DNA of 27,500 bases from Cristatella mucedo (Eukaryota > Bryozoa > Phylactolaemata > Cristatellidae): the NCBI GenBank assembly GCA_009760855.2, contig WPIO01000191.1, positions 1 to 27,500 on the forward strand, given 5' to 3'. Under the pieces are notes generated by a model. It saw nothing but the letters and a program-made list of their open reading frames with translations. It was not told where the DNA came from and ran no database searches. How positions within the stretch are numbered: the first letter of the stretch is position 1; every line of letters begins with the position of its first letter. This document shows positions 20,572 through 27,500 of the stretch, one piece after another. Made by a program: the position numbers and the translations under genes.

Positions 20572-20767
20572 GTGATGATGTGTTTTTACCACTATACGAT
20601 GTTTTTATTTTTGAAACGAGCGCTTTTTTCATTTTACAACAATTTTAGTTTTGAAACGAGTTCGAGTGTTAACGAGAACGAGTTGAAAAATTAAAAATGT
20701 TGTAAAAGGGAAAAAGATGCGAGTTGAGAAAATAAAAATGTCGTATAGGGTAAAAACACATCATCAC
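20572..20767. repeat. 196-bp imperfect palindrome at the AT/GC boundary, probable element terminus
   Basis: The left arm begins GTGATGATGTGTTTTTACC at 20572 and the right arm ends with its complement at 20767. The arms (about 95 bases each, roughly 75-80% matching by eye, outer 19 bases perfect) meet near GTTAAC at 20668-20673. The central 29 bases (20655-20683) duplicate 20543-20571. Base composition changes sharply from AT-rich to GC-rich just outside the right end. Protein-primed polymerases work on linear genomes with inverted terminal repeats, so a palindrome at the polymerase end is plausibly the terminus or a rearranged terminus. A separate foldback or MITE insertion is the alternative. 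No second copy was seen in the window. Confidence 0.8.
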
Positions 20768-20775
20768 GGCGTGCA

Positions 20776-20792
20776 GGCTCGCCCTTGACGCG
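20776..20792. repeat. Target site duplication of SINE, left copy
   Basis: A 17-base segment starting GGCTCGCCC and ending GACGCG. It matches 20972-20988 with one mismatch and flanks the tRNA-derived SINE, as expected for LINE-mediated insertion. Confidence 0.75.
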
Positions 20793-20971
20793 GCGTAATA
20801 TGAAAACATATAAATGTAATTCATTTATATAGCGTCCCAAGAGAACTCAACCTCTACTCAGGCGCTTCACATATGCCTCGGCGCTCGAGCCCACGACCTC
20901 AGTCCGACCTTGGTCCCCGGGGGCGAGAGCACCTTAACCGCTGGACCAAACCGGCTCGGCGTAGCGGGCCG
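20793..20971 (-). mobile_element. tRNA-derived SINE, 179 bp
   Basis: On the minus strand the element has a tRNA-like head with an A box, TGGTCCAGCGG (20938-20948), and a B box, GGCTCGAGCGC (20881-20891), the internal RNA polymerase III promoter. An unrelated body and an AT-rich 3' part with a small hairpin (20808-20830) follow. A 17-base target duplication flanks it, at 20776-20792 and 20972-20988. It inserted only eight bases beyond the palindrome end. The head resembles that of the SINE at 26,681 around the B box (GAGGTCGTGGG then YTCGA). Confidence 0.75.
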
Positions 20972-20988
20972 GGCTCGCCCCTGACGCG
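20972..20988. repeat. Target site duplication of SINE, right copy
   Basis: Right copy of the 17-base duplication, one base different from 20776-20792. Confidence 0.75.
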
Positions 20989-21364
20989 AAGGAGACCCCG
21001 CCTGCCGCAGGGGCAGGATTGGGCGAGCGAACAGGAAGGGCGGTTGGAGCGCGGACGCGGAGAATGCCCTCGTCGCGGTGCCGGTTGCGCTGCGAGCGCC
21101 AGCCGAATGCGCGGCGGTTGAAGCCCACCCCCCCCCCCCCCGCACGCTGCCTGCTTCCGCAACGACGCGAGCCAGAGCGCCGAGCCACAGCTTGGTCCAA
21201 GTCTGTGAACATGCTCGACTAGCTTAGCCAGCGATAGTCAAGTCCATTGAAATGAGGTCTTGATTTAAAAATAAAGATTGGTGTTCTCGCATGAGAATTT
21301 ACAAAAATATATACGCCCACTCGATTTTGCTCTTGGCGCCCCCGCGGTCACCGTGCCGCCCGCT
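20989..21364. other. GC-rich host DNA with a C14 run
   Basis: CpG-rich sequence with open frames on both strands that overlap each other and show no domain. A run of 14 C lies at 21128-21141. No splice sites, promoter or repeat ends stand out. Confidence 0.5.
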
Positions 21365-21433
21365 CCGCCCCTCGCTACGCCCGCCCTCTTGTTACGTCCC
21401 GCCCTCTCGCTACGCTCCGCCCCCTCGCTACGC
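21365..21433. repeat. Imperfect tandem repeat, about 17-bp unit, four copies
   Basis: Four consecutive variants of a unit like CCGCCCTCTCGCTACG fill this stretch, with unit lengths of 16 to 19 bases. The plus-strand frame across it (21291-21566) is therefore a repetitive Pro/Arg translation and not a credible gene. Confidence 0.7.
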
Positions 21434-21643
21434 CTTTAGCTCGTTGTTGCTGCCGCGTCCAGCTACCGCAGGAATCGCTGTTCATCGAGAGCGGCACCCG
21501 TGCGTATTGTTGCTAGCGACTAAGGTAATAGCGGCGCTATTAATGCCGAATTGCATCAATAAATAATATTTATTCTTATGAATGTACTATAAATACATGC
21601 AAAAACATAAGTTGCATAATATTGTATTATGTAGTATAGAGTA
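21434..21643. other. Transition from GC-rich to AT-rich flank
   Basis: No gene. The last 100 bases are AT-rich and end in the TA that is duplicated around the next transposon. Confidence 0.5.
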
Positions 21644-21665
21644 CAGTGGTACCTCAGCTTACGAG
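21644..21665 (+). repeat. Left terminal inverted repeat of the TA-flanked transposon
   Basis: 22 bases beginning CAGTGGTACCTC directly after TA. They pair with 22534-22555 at 20 of 22 positions. Confidence 0.8.
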
Positions 21666-22533
21666 CTTAACTCGTTCCGCACCGGAGCTCGTAAGTAAAA
21701 TTACTCGTATGTCAGATAACTTTTCCCATTAAGATGAACTGAAGTGCCACTAATCTGTTCCGGATCCACTCCAAAAAACAACCCTACGATTTTTGTCAAA
21801 TGTTTTGAATTAAAATATGTACTTATAAATAAAGTAAATAAAATAAATAAATAGTAAATGAATAAAAGTAAAATAGAAAAGAAAAGAAAATAAATAATAA
21901 AAGGATAAAAGTAAATAAAGAACATTGTTTTAGAAACGATACAATCGGATGTCTTGCAATAAACGGGTTCTAATAGTCCCAATGTACAGGAGTAGTTTCA
22001 GACGACTTGAAGATACTTACTGAGTTAGAGGATAAAGGCTGAAATGAATATTTGAATCTTATTCGCCGATTTTTTCCCTTTTTTGCGGGCTTTTCTCGCT
22101 TACAATTTATTGGCTGGGTCTTTACGCGAACGCACCGATTGTTATGCGATGAACTCACACACGGTGCTATTACCTAAATAGAGTGCATACAGTACGTATG
22201 TAGCTGTTCCTGCCGTAGTCGCATTTAACACCGGAGTCTGGCAATCTTTCGCGTCCATGCACCGCAATGGCTTTCTCGAGTCGGTCTGGGAGCGAACCGA
22301 CAAGCCTGCGCATATCGTCACATCCGGGTCGTAGGGCAGCGTCTTGCAACGGAACAGCGTTCGCTGCCCTACCCTTATCGGCCTGAGTTACCCCATGCAG
22401 TTTGACGTTCGCTTGGTCTACTAGCATCGGAGTATCTGTACCTGGCTCGCAACCCAAATTTTTAGCTTGGAACTCAAAGCAAAAAATCGGGTGAGAGGCA
22501 GCTCGTACTTCAAAACACTTGTACGTCGAGACA

Positions 22534-22555
22534 CTCGTAAGCCGAGGCACCACTG
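22534..22555 (-). repeat. Right terminal inverted repeat of the TA-flanked transposon
   Basis: The minus strand begins CAGTGGTGCCTC, directly followed on the plus strand by the TA at 22556-22557. Confidence 0.8.
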
Positions 22556-22557
22556 TA

Positions 22558-22682
22558 TTATTATATTATTACTATTTTTACATTTTATAAGTTATACTAT
22601 ATTATATTATAAAAAATATATAAGATATGTAAATATTAATATACTATGAATATAATTAAATTTATTCGTAATTAATTATTAT
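22558..22682. other. AT-rich flank of the transposon
   Basis: About 125 bases of nearly pure A/T, including TTATTATATTATT-type simple sequence. No gene. Confidence 0.5.
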
Positions 22683-23271
22683 TTGAAGTTATTAATAGCG
22701 AATAGCAAGGGCTTCAAGCTGCAACCTCCGCCGACTGTCGTTCGCGCGTCAGCAAGTACTAGCGCCGCCGTGAGCGCTGTGTTTGCGGCAAAACAGACGT
22801 CAGTGCAGAAGTCTGCTTCGGAGGGCTCGCAGCAGCGCTTCTTGCGGCGGCGTCTCCGACGGCTTTTTTCGATGCAAAACATCGTCGCCAAAAGCAGTAC
22901 AAAAATGCCAATTTACAGAGAGCGCCAAAATGACTTTTCAGCCAGGGCTTCGCCTCAGCGGCGCCGAAAGTCGCGCGAGCGCGCGTCACGACTGGCGAAG
23001 CTCTGCACTTCCCTTCTCGGGGGGGGGGGGGGAGTGAGCGGGTGCGCTTCGGCTCAGCGACGCTGTCGGGCGCGTGGCACAACCGATTCCAAGAGGAATC
23101 GCTTGAAACTAAAAACGCCGCTCCAGCCACTTTTCCGGCGGTCGAATTCGTTTTTCTCGATTCTTTCGGGACCACCTACGACGATGACGGTTCGCGCATT
23201 CTGCCGGGAGCGCCAAGAGAACTGGAAGGCGGAGGTTCAGCGGGCGGCAATGGAAAGCTATCGGAGGTTTT
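22683..23271. other. CpG-rich host DNA with a G14 run, no supported gene
   Basis: Frames are open on both strands (up to 236 codons on the plus strand, 22683-23393). Their translations are Arg/Ser/Ala-rich, overlap in three frames and cross a run of 14 G at 23019-23032. This pattern reflects high GC and few stops, not a gene. Confidence 0.5.
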
Positions 23272-23322
23272 ATTGGTTGATAGGGAAGCACGTGACTTCC
23301 GTCGCCTGCGGGGGCCATGTTG
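23272..23322 (+). promoter_or_regulatory. Possible CpG-type promoter: inverted CCAAT, CACGTGAC, GCCATGTTG
   Basis: Within 51 bases lie ATTGG (23272-23276, inverted CCAAT), an extended E-box CACGTGAC (23289-23296) and GCCATGTTG (23314-23322, YY1-like), in a CpG-rich region. This order and spacing resembles TATA-less housekeeping promoters. A GT-AG intron candidate follows at 23,412. There is no direct evidence of transcription. Confidence 0.3.
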
Positions 23323-23411
23323 CGACCGTAAGCAATCCCGTTCCATTCGTCGGGCTACGGCTACTGGAGAAGGCAGTGAAAATTGTATGGTAGCTAGCTA
23401 GGATGAAATTA

Positions 23412-23496
23412 GTAAGTTATTAGATAAATAAATAAAATTACTAAAACTAAATTGAATAATAATTTCTCTGTTCCCGTTCTGCTGCCTTCTCCGCAG
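23412..23496 (+). other. Candidate 85-bp GT-AG intron
   Basis: A consensus donor GTAAGT at 23412-23417 and an acceptor ending CCTTCTCCGCAG at 23496, preceded by a pyrimidine-rich tract from 23463. The body is AT-rich (contains AAATAAATAAAATTACTAAA), unlike its GC-rich flanks. The length is typical of short arthropod introns. No coding frame runs cleanly across the junction. Confidence 0.3.
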
Positions 23497-23702
23497 GCAA
23501 AGTTAGAAAGAGGGCGGAACGGCGTAACCGACCAGTAGTAGAGCGGACCAATAGTATAGCCGATATGTGTCGACCGTTAAGACTATTTAAAAAGAAACAC
23601 GATGCTGAAGTTTTTGCAATCAAAAATGGCATGGAAGCCTGCAGGCCTCAACCAAACGGAAGCGCTCAGAGGGACTCAAGCGAAAGAAGCATCGCGCGTT
23701 GA
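23497..23702 (+). CDS. Candidate exon, open frame of about 67 codons, unknown
   Basis: After the candidate acceptor the frame reading KVRKRAERRNRPVVERT stays open to TGA 23700-23702. The translation has a mixed, protein-like composition (for example MCRPLRLFKKKHDAEVFAIK), unlike the Arg/Ser-rich chance frames nearby. The frame is also open through the acceptor from 23469. If translated from its own ATG it would start at the Met of MCRPLRL. No domain recognised. It may be a terminal exon of a host gene, a transposon fragment, or chance. Confidence 0.25.
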
Positions 23703-24431
23703 AACGCTACTAACGTCGAGGTGCCGGAAACGCGAGAGCCTCAGGTCAAGTCGCACTGAACTGTCCGACTATCTACGGCTAGCCTCTTCGTTGGCTGACA
23801 GTCTGTGGTCTGCGGCTTTGGGGGTTCATTGTCACGTGTGGCTGTCTGGCCTCATTCTCGATTGCCTTGCATTTCCGTTCCATTCCATTGTTTCCGCCAT
23901 CTTTTCACCTTCGCGATGCAAACTATCGCCGTCGACGTAGATGCCACGGCCGATTGTAGCCTTCGTATATCCGCAGGGCTTACATCTGAAATCTATGAGT
24001 TTATACCTCTGGTTAATCTCGTTAATCTTATTGATCTCGTTAATCTAGCATTCTCTCGCGTTCAGCGCCCTTTCCTCCGATCGGAGAGAGGACTGCGTTT
24101 GAGCCGCAGACGGCACCGGCGGCTAAGCTTCACTTCGAGTAGAAAGAAATAGTTTTTCGTACGCATCTGGGTATTAATTGCTCTATACTAATGGTGACGT
24201 CACAGTCCAGGCACATTGCATCGAATCTAAAGTGCCTAAAAAGAAATCTAGCTTCCTTAGGGCGCTGTACGAACGTGTTGTTATTATCGACGCGCGTGGG
24301 CAGCCGAAACTAATTTTAGGCATCGCTGAACGTAGGTCTGAAATCGCTAATAGAGGCGAGCTCTCGTACCACACTGGCAGCGCCTGGCAGCAAATGGCGG
24401 CACTTGGCAGCGAGTAGCAGCGCGTGCCGGC
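23703..24431. other. CpG-rich host DNA, no supported gene
   Basis: Contains a YY1-like CCGCCATCTT (23894-23903) and a GTCACGTG site (23831-23838). It also has an imperfect tandem of TGGCAGC-type units at about 24,375-24,420. Open frames at 23602-23940, 23805-24152 and 24178-24417 have no recognisable domain. Confidence 0.45.
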
Positions 24432-24437
24432 TATATA
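24432..24437 (+). promoter_or_regulatory. TATA-box candidate upstream of the (GA)n tract
   Basis: TATATA in a GC-rich context (GCCGGCTATATAGACGC), 95 bases before the GA microsatellite. A start about 30 bases downstream would fall near the CA-containing sequence at 24,451-24,462. No gene follows that I can recognise. Confidence 0.25.
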
Positions 24438-24532
24438 GACGCACTGCAGTCACATCTGCAGCCGTGCTGCTATTGATATTGAGTCAGGACTATGGGACTA
24501 TATACTGTCAGGTACTATGCGACAGCAGAGTA

Positions 24533-24554
24533 AGAGAGAGAGAGAGAGAGAGAG

Positions 24555-24609
<55 letters not shown>

Positions 24610-24665
24610 TTAGAGAAAAAGAGAAAAAGAGAGGGAGAGAGAATCAGAGACATAGAAGACAGAAA

Positions 24666-24743
<78 letters not shown>

Positions 24744-24906
24744 GACAGAAAAAGAGAAAAAAGAGAGGGAAAGAGAAAAAGAGAGGGAGAGAGAATCGGA
24801 GACAGAGAAGACAGAGACAAAGAGAAAGAGAGAGACAGAAAGAAAGAGAGAGAGAGAGACATAGAAAGGGAAAGAGACAGAGACAGTGACAGAGATAGAC
24901 AGACAG
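24533..24906. repeat. (GA)n microsatellite and GA-rich tract
   Basis: Three pure blocks (24533-24555, 24558-24605 and 24669-24740) are embedded in an almost all-purine plus strand with variants such as GACAGA and GAGAAAAA. Long open frames across it are Arg/Glu or Ser/Leu repeats without meaning. Such polypurine tracts can form triplex (H) DNA and bind GAGA factor in arthropods. Confidence 0.95.
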
Positions 24907-25066
24907 GAACGGAGGAGACGACTTTATGGAATAGAAAGTGTCATTCAACCGTGAGCAGTCTTTTGCTAACTCTGGGCTATTGGGCTATGGCTATAGTACT
25001 GCGATAGTTTAGCTACCAAGACGCAGTTCTCCTGCTAGCGAACCGACTCAAAGCCAGCGCATATAG

Positions 25067-25108
25067 GTGCGCGCACACACGCACGTACACGCATGCGCGC
25101 GTGCACAT
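25067..25108. repeat. 42-bp alternating purine-pyrimidine tract, Z-DNA prone
   Basis: Every base from 25067 to 25108 alternates purine and pyrimidine, mostly GC and AC steps, beginning GTGCGCGCACACACGCACGT. It contains inverted GCATGC and GTGCAC motifs. Confidence 0.9.
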
Positions 25109-26481
25109 CCTGTGCGCCGACTAATACGCCGCTGCACGATAGCAGGTGGTACAATGTCTGCCAGCGCTCGGAGACAGGAGGCGAGTTTAGTAAAGTGCGC
25201 TGCACTCAGCGCCGGCTCGCTCAGCCGGACGTCCTTCACCTCCGTGGCGGCCGCCGCGCACTCGTGCGCGCCGGTTCGAGTCTTAAATGCTTTGTAGCGG
25301 CATTGGGTCAAGCCGTTTCCACTTTTCTGGAGACGCACGTCAATTACTTAATCGATAGCGTCTATTCCGCAATTCCGAATATTGCGTATTGCGCGGTGGT
25401 TGCCCTTCGACCGAAGACCTAGGCAGACCAAGACCGCGGCCTTGCGGTTCGCGGCACTTATTACTGTTATCGGCAGTGACACGAGCGTGTACTTTGGCCA
25501 ATTTTACCTGCTCGCCGGGATTGCGGCAGCGCGTATTCAATTAGCTAATTCAATCGGAGGCATCGTACCGATTGCCCCGCCAAAATTCCCAGAATTCCCT
25601 GAGCGAATTCCCCGAAGTGCCCCGCGGTAATTCGCAGTTGGCTCGCTCGCTCGCTCAGACGGACCGCGCTCAGGGCGCCACGTCGCAGCGACGTGGCCCC
25701 CGCCGGTCATCGTGGTCCTTTTATTTCAACGCGAAAGCGAGTGCTCAGAACGCAAGCACAGCACTTTCGGCAGATTCTTTTAGCTAGGCATTTGAATTCA
25801 CGGCTTCTATCTTTCCTTTACGTGCGGGACGGCCGCCTATATTTCCCCCCAGCGACAATTTACACTCGCCATCTCATCCAAGTGCCGCCGGATGATTTCG
25901 CGCTCGCCAGATTTTAGATCGACAAATCGCTGAAAAATCGCCGACAAAATCGCCGCCGACAAATCGCCGCAGCGCTACGACACGGAGGCCGGCTGATGGA
26001 TACACTCGCGGAGTAAAAACAGAGAGCAAGCCGAAATCTTTTCTATATTCCATAGCGATACGGACCGACCGACCACGTGACCTAGACGCGTGATCCAGAG
26101 GTGCGCGGTGCGAGGCGAGCCATCACGAAATCGGCCGCGCAACGCATAGCGCTACTCAGAGAAAGCGAGAAGCAGCTTCAGGGTCAAGGTCAGTCTCCAG
26201 GTTCAAGAGCACCGGCAGTGAGTCGTCAAGGTTGACATTCTCCAAGCGGCAGGTACGCAACACCACGCGGAACACCGAGGCAGGCTCAAAGAGACGTGTT
26301 TATTCACACGGACGCCGCAGCGGGCCAGTTTACCGCCGCCTTGCCCGGCTTTGCCTCCACGTGACTTTCCCCGGACCTTTGCTGCCCGTTACTCAAATAT
26401 CGCTGCCATAAATCGCAACCGCCCACAAACCAAGGCGTAATCTCCGTCGTAATCTCCGCTGGCCTTTAAAACACTGTAAGC
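25109..26481. other. CpG-rich host DNA, no supported gene
   Basis: Open frames on both strands overlap and lack domains. Small structures: a perfect inverted repeat with 10-base arms and a one-base loop at 25677-25697 (GCCACGTCGC arm); a short degenerate tandem of GACAAATCGCC-type units at about 25,920-25,972; GACC and GCTC short tandems near 26,062 and 25,641; and CACGTGAC at 26074-26081 and 26358-26365. Confidence 0.45.
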
Positions 26482-26669
26482 CAGCGGTCGTCGACCTGTG
26501 GGTCGAGACCCATTTAGGGGTCGAACGACCCTTTCGCGGAGATCGCTCAAGATAATTGGAAAACGCGCATTTTCACATTTTGTACACAATAATGTTATGG
26601 TCAGGAGTCGCCGCAACGGGAGGAGCAGTGTTAAAGCGTCGCTGCATTAGGAAGATTGGGAACCCGCTG
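26482..26669. mobile_element. 188-bp non-autonomous hAT element, SPIN-like
   Basis: It begins CAGCGGTCGTCGACCTGTGG and ends with CCCGCTG, giving short inverted ends that start CAGCGG. It contains the GGGTCGAACGACCC motif and ends with GGGAACCCGCTG, the layout I recall for SPIN (SPACE INVADERS) and related short hAT elements. It is flanked by 8-base imperfect duplications, CTGTAAGC (26474-26481) and CTCTGAGC (26670-26677), 6 of 8 matching, as expected for hAT. No transposase. Confidence 0.65.
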
Positions 26670-26680
26670 CTCTGAGCCGC

Positions 26681-26862
26681 GATGGCCCGCACTAGGTAAG
26701 GCGGTTGCTTTCACGACCTCGGTCCCGAGGTCGTGGGTTCGATTCCTGCGGTGGGCGATTCTTTATCGCCACTGCAAGCGGTGGTGATAGCAATAAAGGC
26801 TCTTCTGTCGCTATACAAAAAGAGGCTGTTTAATCAGCTGGGATTTATTTATTATTATTATT
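26681..26862 (+). mobile_element. tRNA-derived SINE with (ATT)n tail
   Basis: The head starts GATGGCCCGCACTAGG and has a perfect B box, GGTTCGATTCC, at 26736-26746, followed by GCGGTGGGC, which can pair with the GCCCGC start like an acceptor stem. A perfect 24-base inverted repeat at 26712-26735 sits where anticodon or variable arms would be. Body sequence and an ATTATTATT tail follow to about 26,862. It begins immediately after the hAT target duplication. The internal hairpin and the body make a functional tRNA unlikely. Confidence 0.6.
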
Positions 26863-26863
26863 T

Positions 26864-27010
26864 AAGCCACAAACTGGCCGAAAAAGATAGAACATCCTCT
26901 GACTTGACCACAGTTAAAAAGAACTTAAAAAACACACCTATTTAGGACAGCATTTAGAGGGTCCCTGTGAGTTCTCTGAGCGCGCTTTATCAAGTGCATT
27001 GTTATTATAA
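26864..27010 (+). mobile_element. LINE 3' fragment: end of ORF2 and 3' UTR
   Basis: The plus-strand frame reads KLAEKDRTSSDLTTVKKNLK (26872-26931). This matches the extreme C-terminal pattern of many non-LTR retrotransposon ORF2 proteins (LP-x-x-R-SSL-TFK-LKTHLF). It is followed by GAGCGCGCTTTATCAAGTGCATTGTTATTAT, split here as a 3' UTR ending in TTATTAT-type simple sequence. Clade (L2/CR1-like or RTE-like) cannot be told. It directly follows the SINE tail, so the two may be one composite SINE with a LINE-derived tail. Confidence 0.4.
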
Positions 27011-27500
27011 CGCAATAAATGTTATTGACCATAAACCACTACCATCTCCAAATAGGCACATTTCCCCTTTGATCTCAAGATCAAATAGGGCAACAAAAAT
27101 ACATGAAATCACAGCAGGGCAATAGTAGTAAATTCCGTCCTTGACCGCCTCCTTATCTAGCACGAGGCTAGTTAGCTGCCGCTCGGAGGAGGCACGTGAT
27201 AGCGCGGCCTTTGCTAAGCTGCCGGCTATGTGTGGCCAGAGCTTTGCCTCACACCGCCGAGTCAATGCACCTTTCCACCGCGCCAACAGTCTCAAATGCG
27301 GCACCAGTCTCTGCTGTTGAACCTAAACCTGTTAATCTCTGCCACCGCACGGGGCTTCCGGGCATTCGCCCTAATGCCGGCCGCTGTCTCGTCGGCCGTC
27401 GTCTGCTGGATTGCAACCGGTGTCGCCTTGCGCGTCGCCCGTGAAACAGTTGCCTCGAGCCTGCTCGGCTCCTGTACGACTGCCGCCAGCCGCTCCGTCG
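27011..27500. other. GC-rich host DNA, no supported gene
   Basis: Overlapping open frames on both strands (27005-27304 minus, 27196-27444 plus) have no recognisable domain. A CACGTGAT site lies at 27193-27200. The window ends inside this stretch. Confidence 0.4.

Larger units (their letters stand above)
21644..22555. mobile_element. 912-bp non-autonomous DNA transposon, pogo/Tc1-mariner type
   Basis: The ends are inverted repeats of 22 bases with two mismatches: CAGTGGTACCTCAGCTTACGAG at the left, and its near complement at the right end (22534-22555). A TA dinucleotide flanks both sides (21642-21643 and 22556-22557), the target duplication of the Tc1/mariner/pogo superfamily. The CAGTGGTACCTC start resembles pogo/Tigger-type elements. 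No transposase domain was seen in any frame, so it is non-autonomous. An internal hairpin with 11-base arms lies at 22331-22341 and 22362-22372. Open frames inside it (21701-21982, 21970-22158 and 22170-22553, all minus) show no transposase motif. Confidence 0.82.

Noticed and set aside
20543-20767. CRISPR array
   Set aside because: Only two copies of a 29-base repeat, one of them inside a palindrome, in a eukaryotic context. No spacers or cas genes.
20867-21222. Five overlapping frames of 67-92 codons
   Set aside because: They lie across the SINE and a GC-rich stretch with a C14 run, on both strands, with no recognisable protein.
22683-23401. Open frames of 236 (+), 138 (-) and 119 (+) codons
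   Set aside because: High GC leaves few stops. The frames overlap on both strands, cross a G14 run and have Arg/Ser/Ala-rich composition without any domain.
24517-24948. Long Arg/Glu-repeat frame (+) and Leu/Ser-repeat frames (-)
   Set aside because: They are translations of the GA microsatellite, open in several frames at once.
26681-26755. Functional tRNA gene
   Set aside because: The B box is good, but the A box is degenerate, a 24-base perfect hairpin replaces normal arms, and SINE body and tail follow.
27005-27304. 99-codon minus-strand frame
   Set aside because: Starts in GC-rich sequence and runs antisense toward the LINE 3' fragment. No domain, and an overlapping frame exists on the other strand.

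Overview
The window looks like animal nuclear DNA, most likely invertebrate and possibly arthropod. It is not a prokaryotic or intact viral genome: there are no operons, and the right-hand third carries tRNA-derived SINEs, a TA-flanked DNA transposon, a hAT element, a LINE 3' fragment and a long (GA)n microsatellite. The right-hand DNA is rich in CpG, which argues against a heavily methylated vertebrate genome. The species cannot be named from the sequence.

Layout. (1) Positions 1 to about 16,620 are AT-rich and hold no intact gene. They carry scattered remains of a Polinton/Maverick or adintovirus-like element. The best remnant is an adenain-like cysteine protease (10,002-10,290, +), with its FRGV motif and the His, Asp and Cys motifs in order and at family spacing. 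Just upstream is a small Cys-rich (zinc-ribbon-like) remnant (9,643-9,771, +), and divergent from it a P-loop segment that could come from the packaging ATPase (9,387-9,575, -). Other remnants are tentative. (2) 16,620-16,985 is a less AT-rich stretch with nothing recognised. (3) 17,001-20,277 (-) is a nearly complete protein-primed family B DNA polymerase gene of the Polinton/adintovirus type. It is split only by about four single-base indels and has no substitution-type stop. A 41-codon ORF upstream (20,304-20,429, -) repeats the motif found at the polymerase N-terminus. (4) The AT-rich block ends at 20,767 in a 196-bp imperfect palindrome next to a 29-bp direct repeat, probably the terminus of the element. 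(5) From 20,768 the DNA is mostly GC-rich host sequence: a 179-bp tRNA-SINE with a 17-bp target duplication, a 912-bp pogo/Tc1-mariner-type element, a possible promoter plus small intron and exon, a (GA)n tract, a Z-DNA-prone tract, a 188-bp SPIN-like hAT element, a second tRNA-SINE and a LINE 3' fragment.

Polymerase, protease, packaging ATPase and a small zinc-ribbon protein together are a typical replication and virion gene set of Polinton-like viruses. The window is therefore best read as an endogenous Polinton or adintovirus-like insertion beside host DNA. Its oddest property is uneven preservation: the polymerase end is fresh, while everything to its left is badly decayed. I found no integrase, major capsid protein or matching left terminus.
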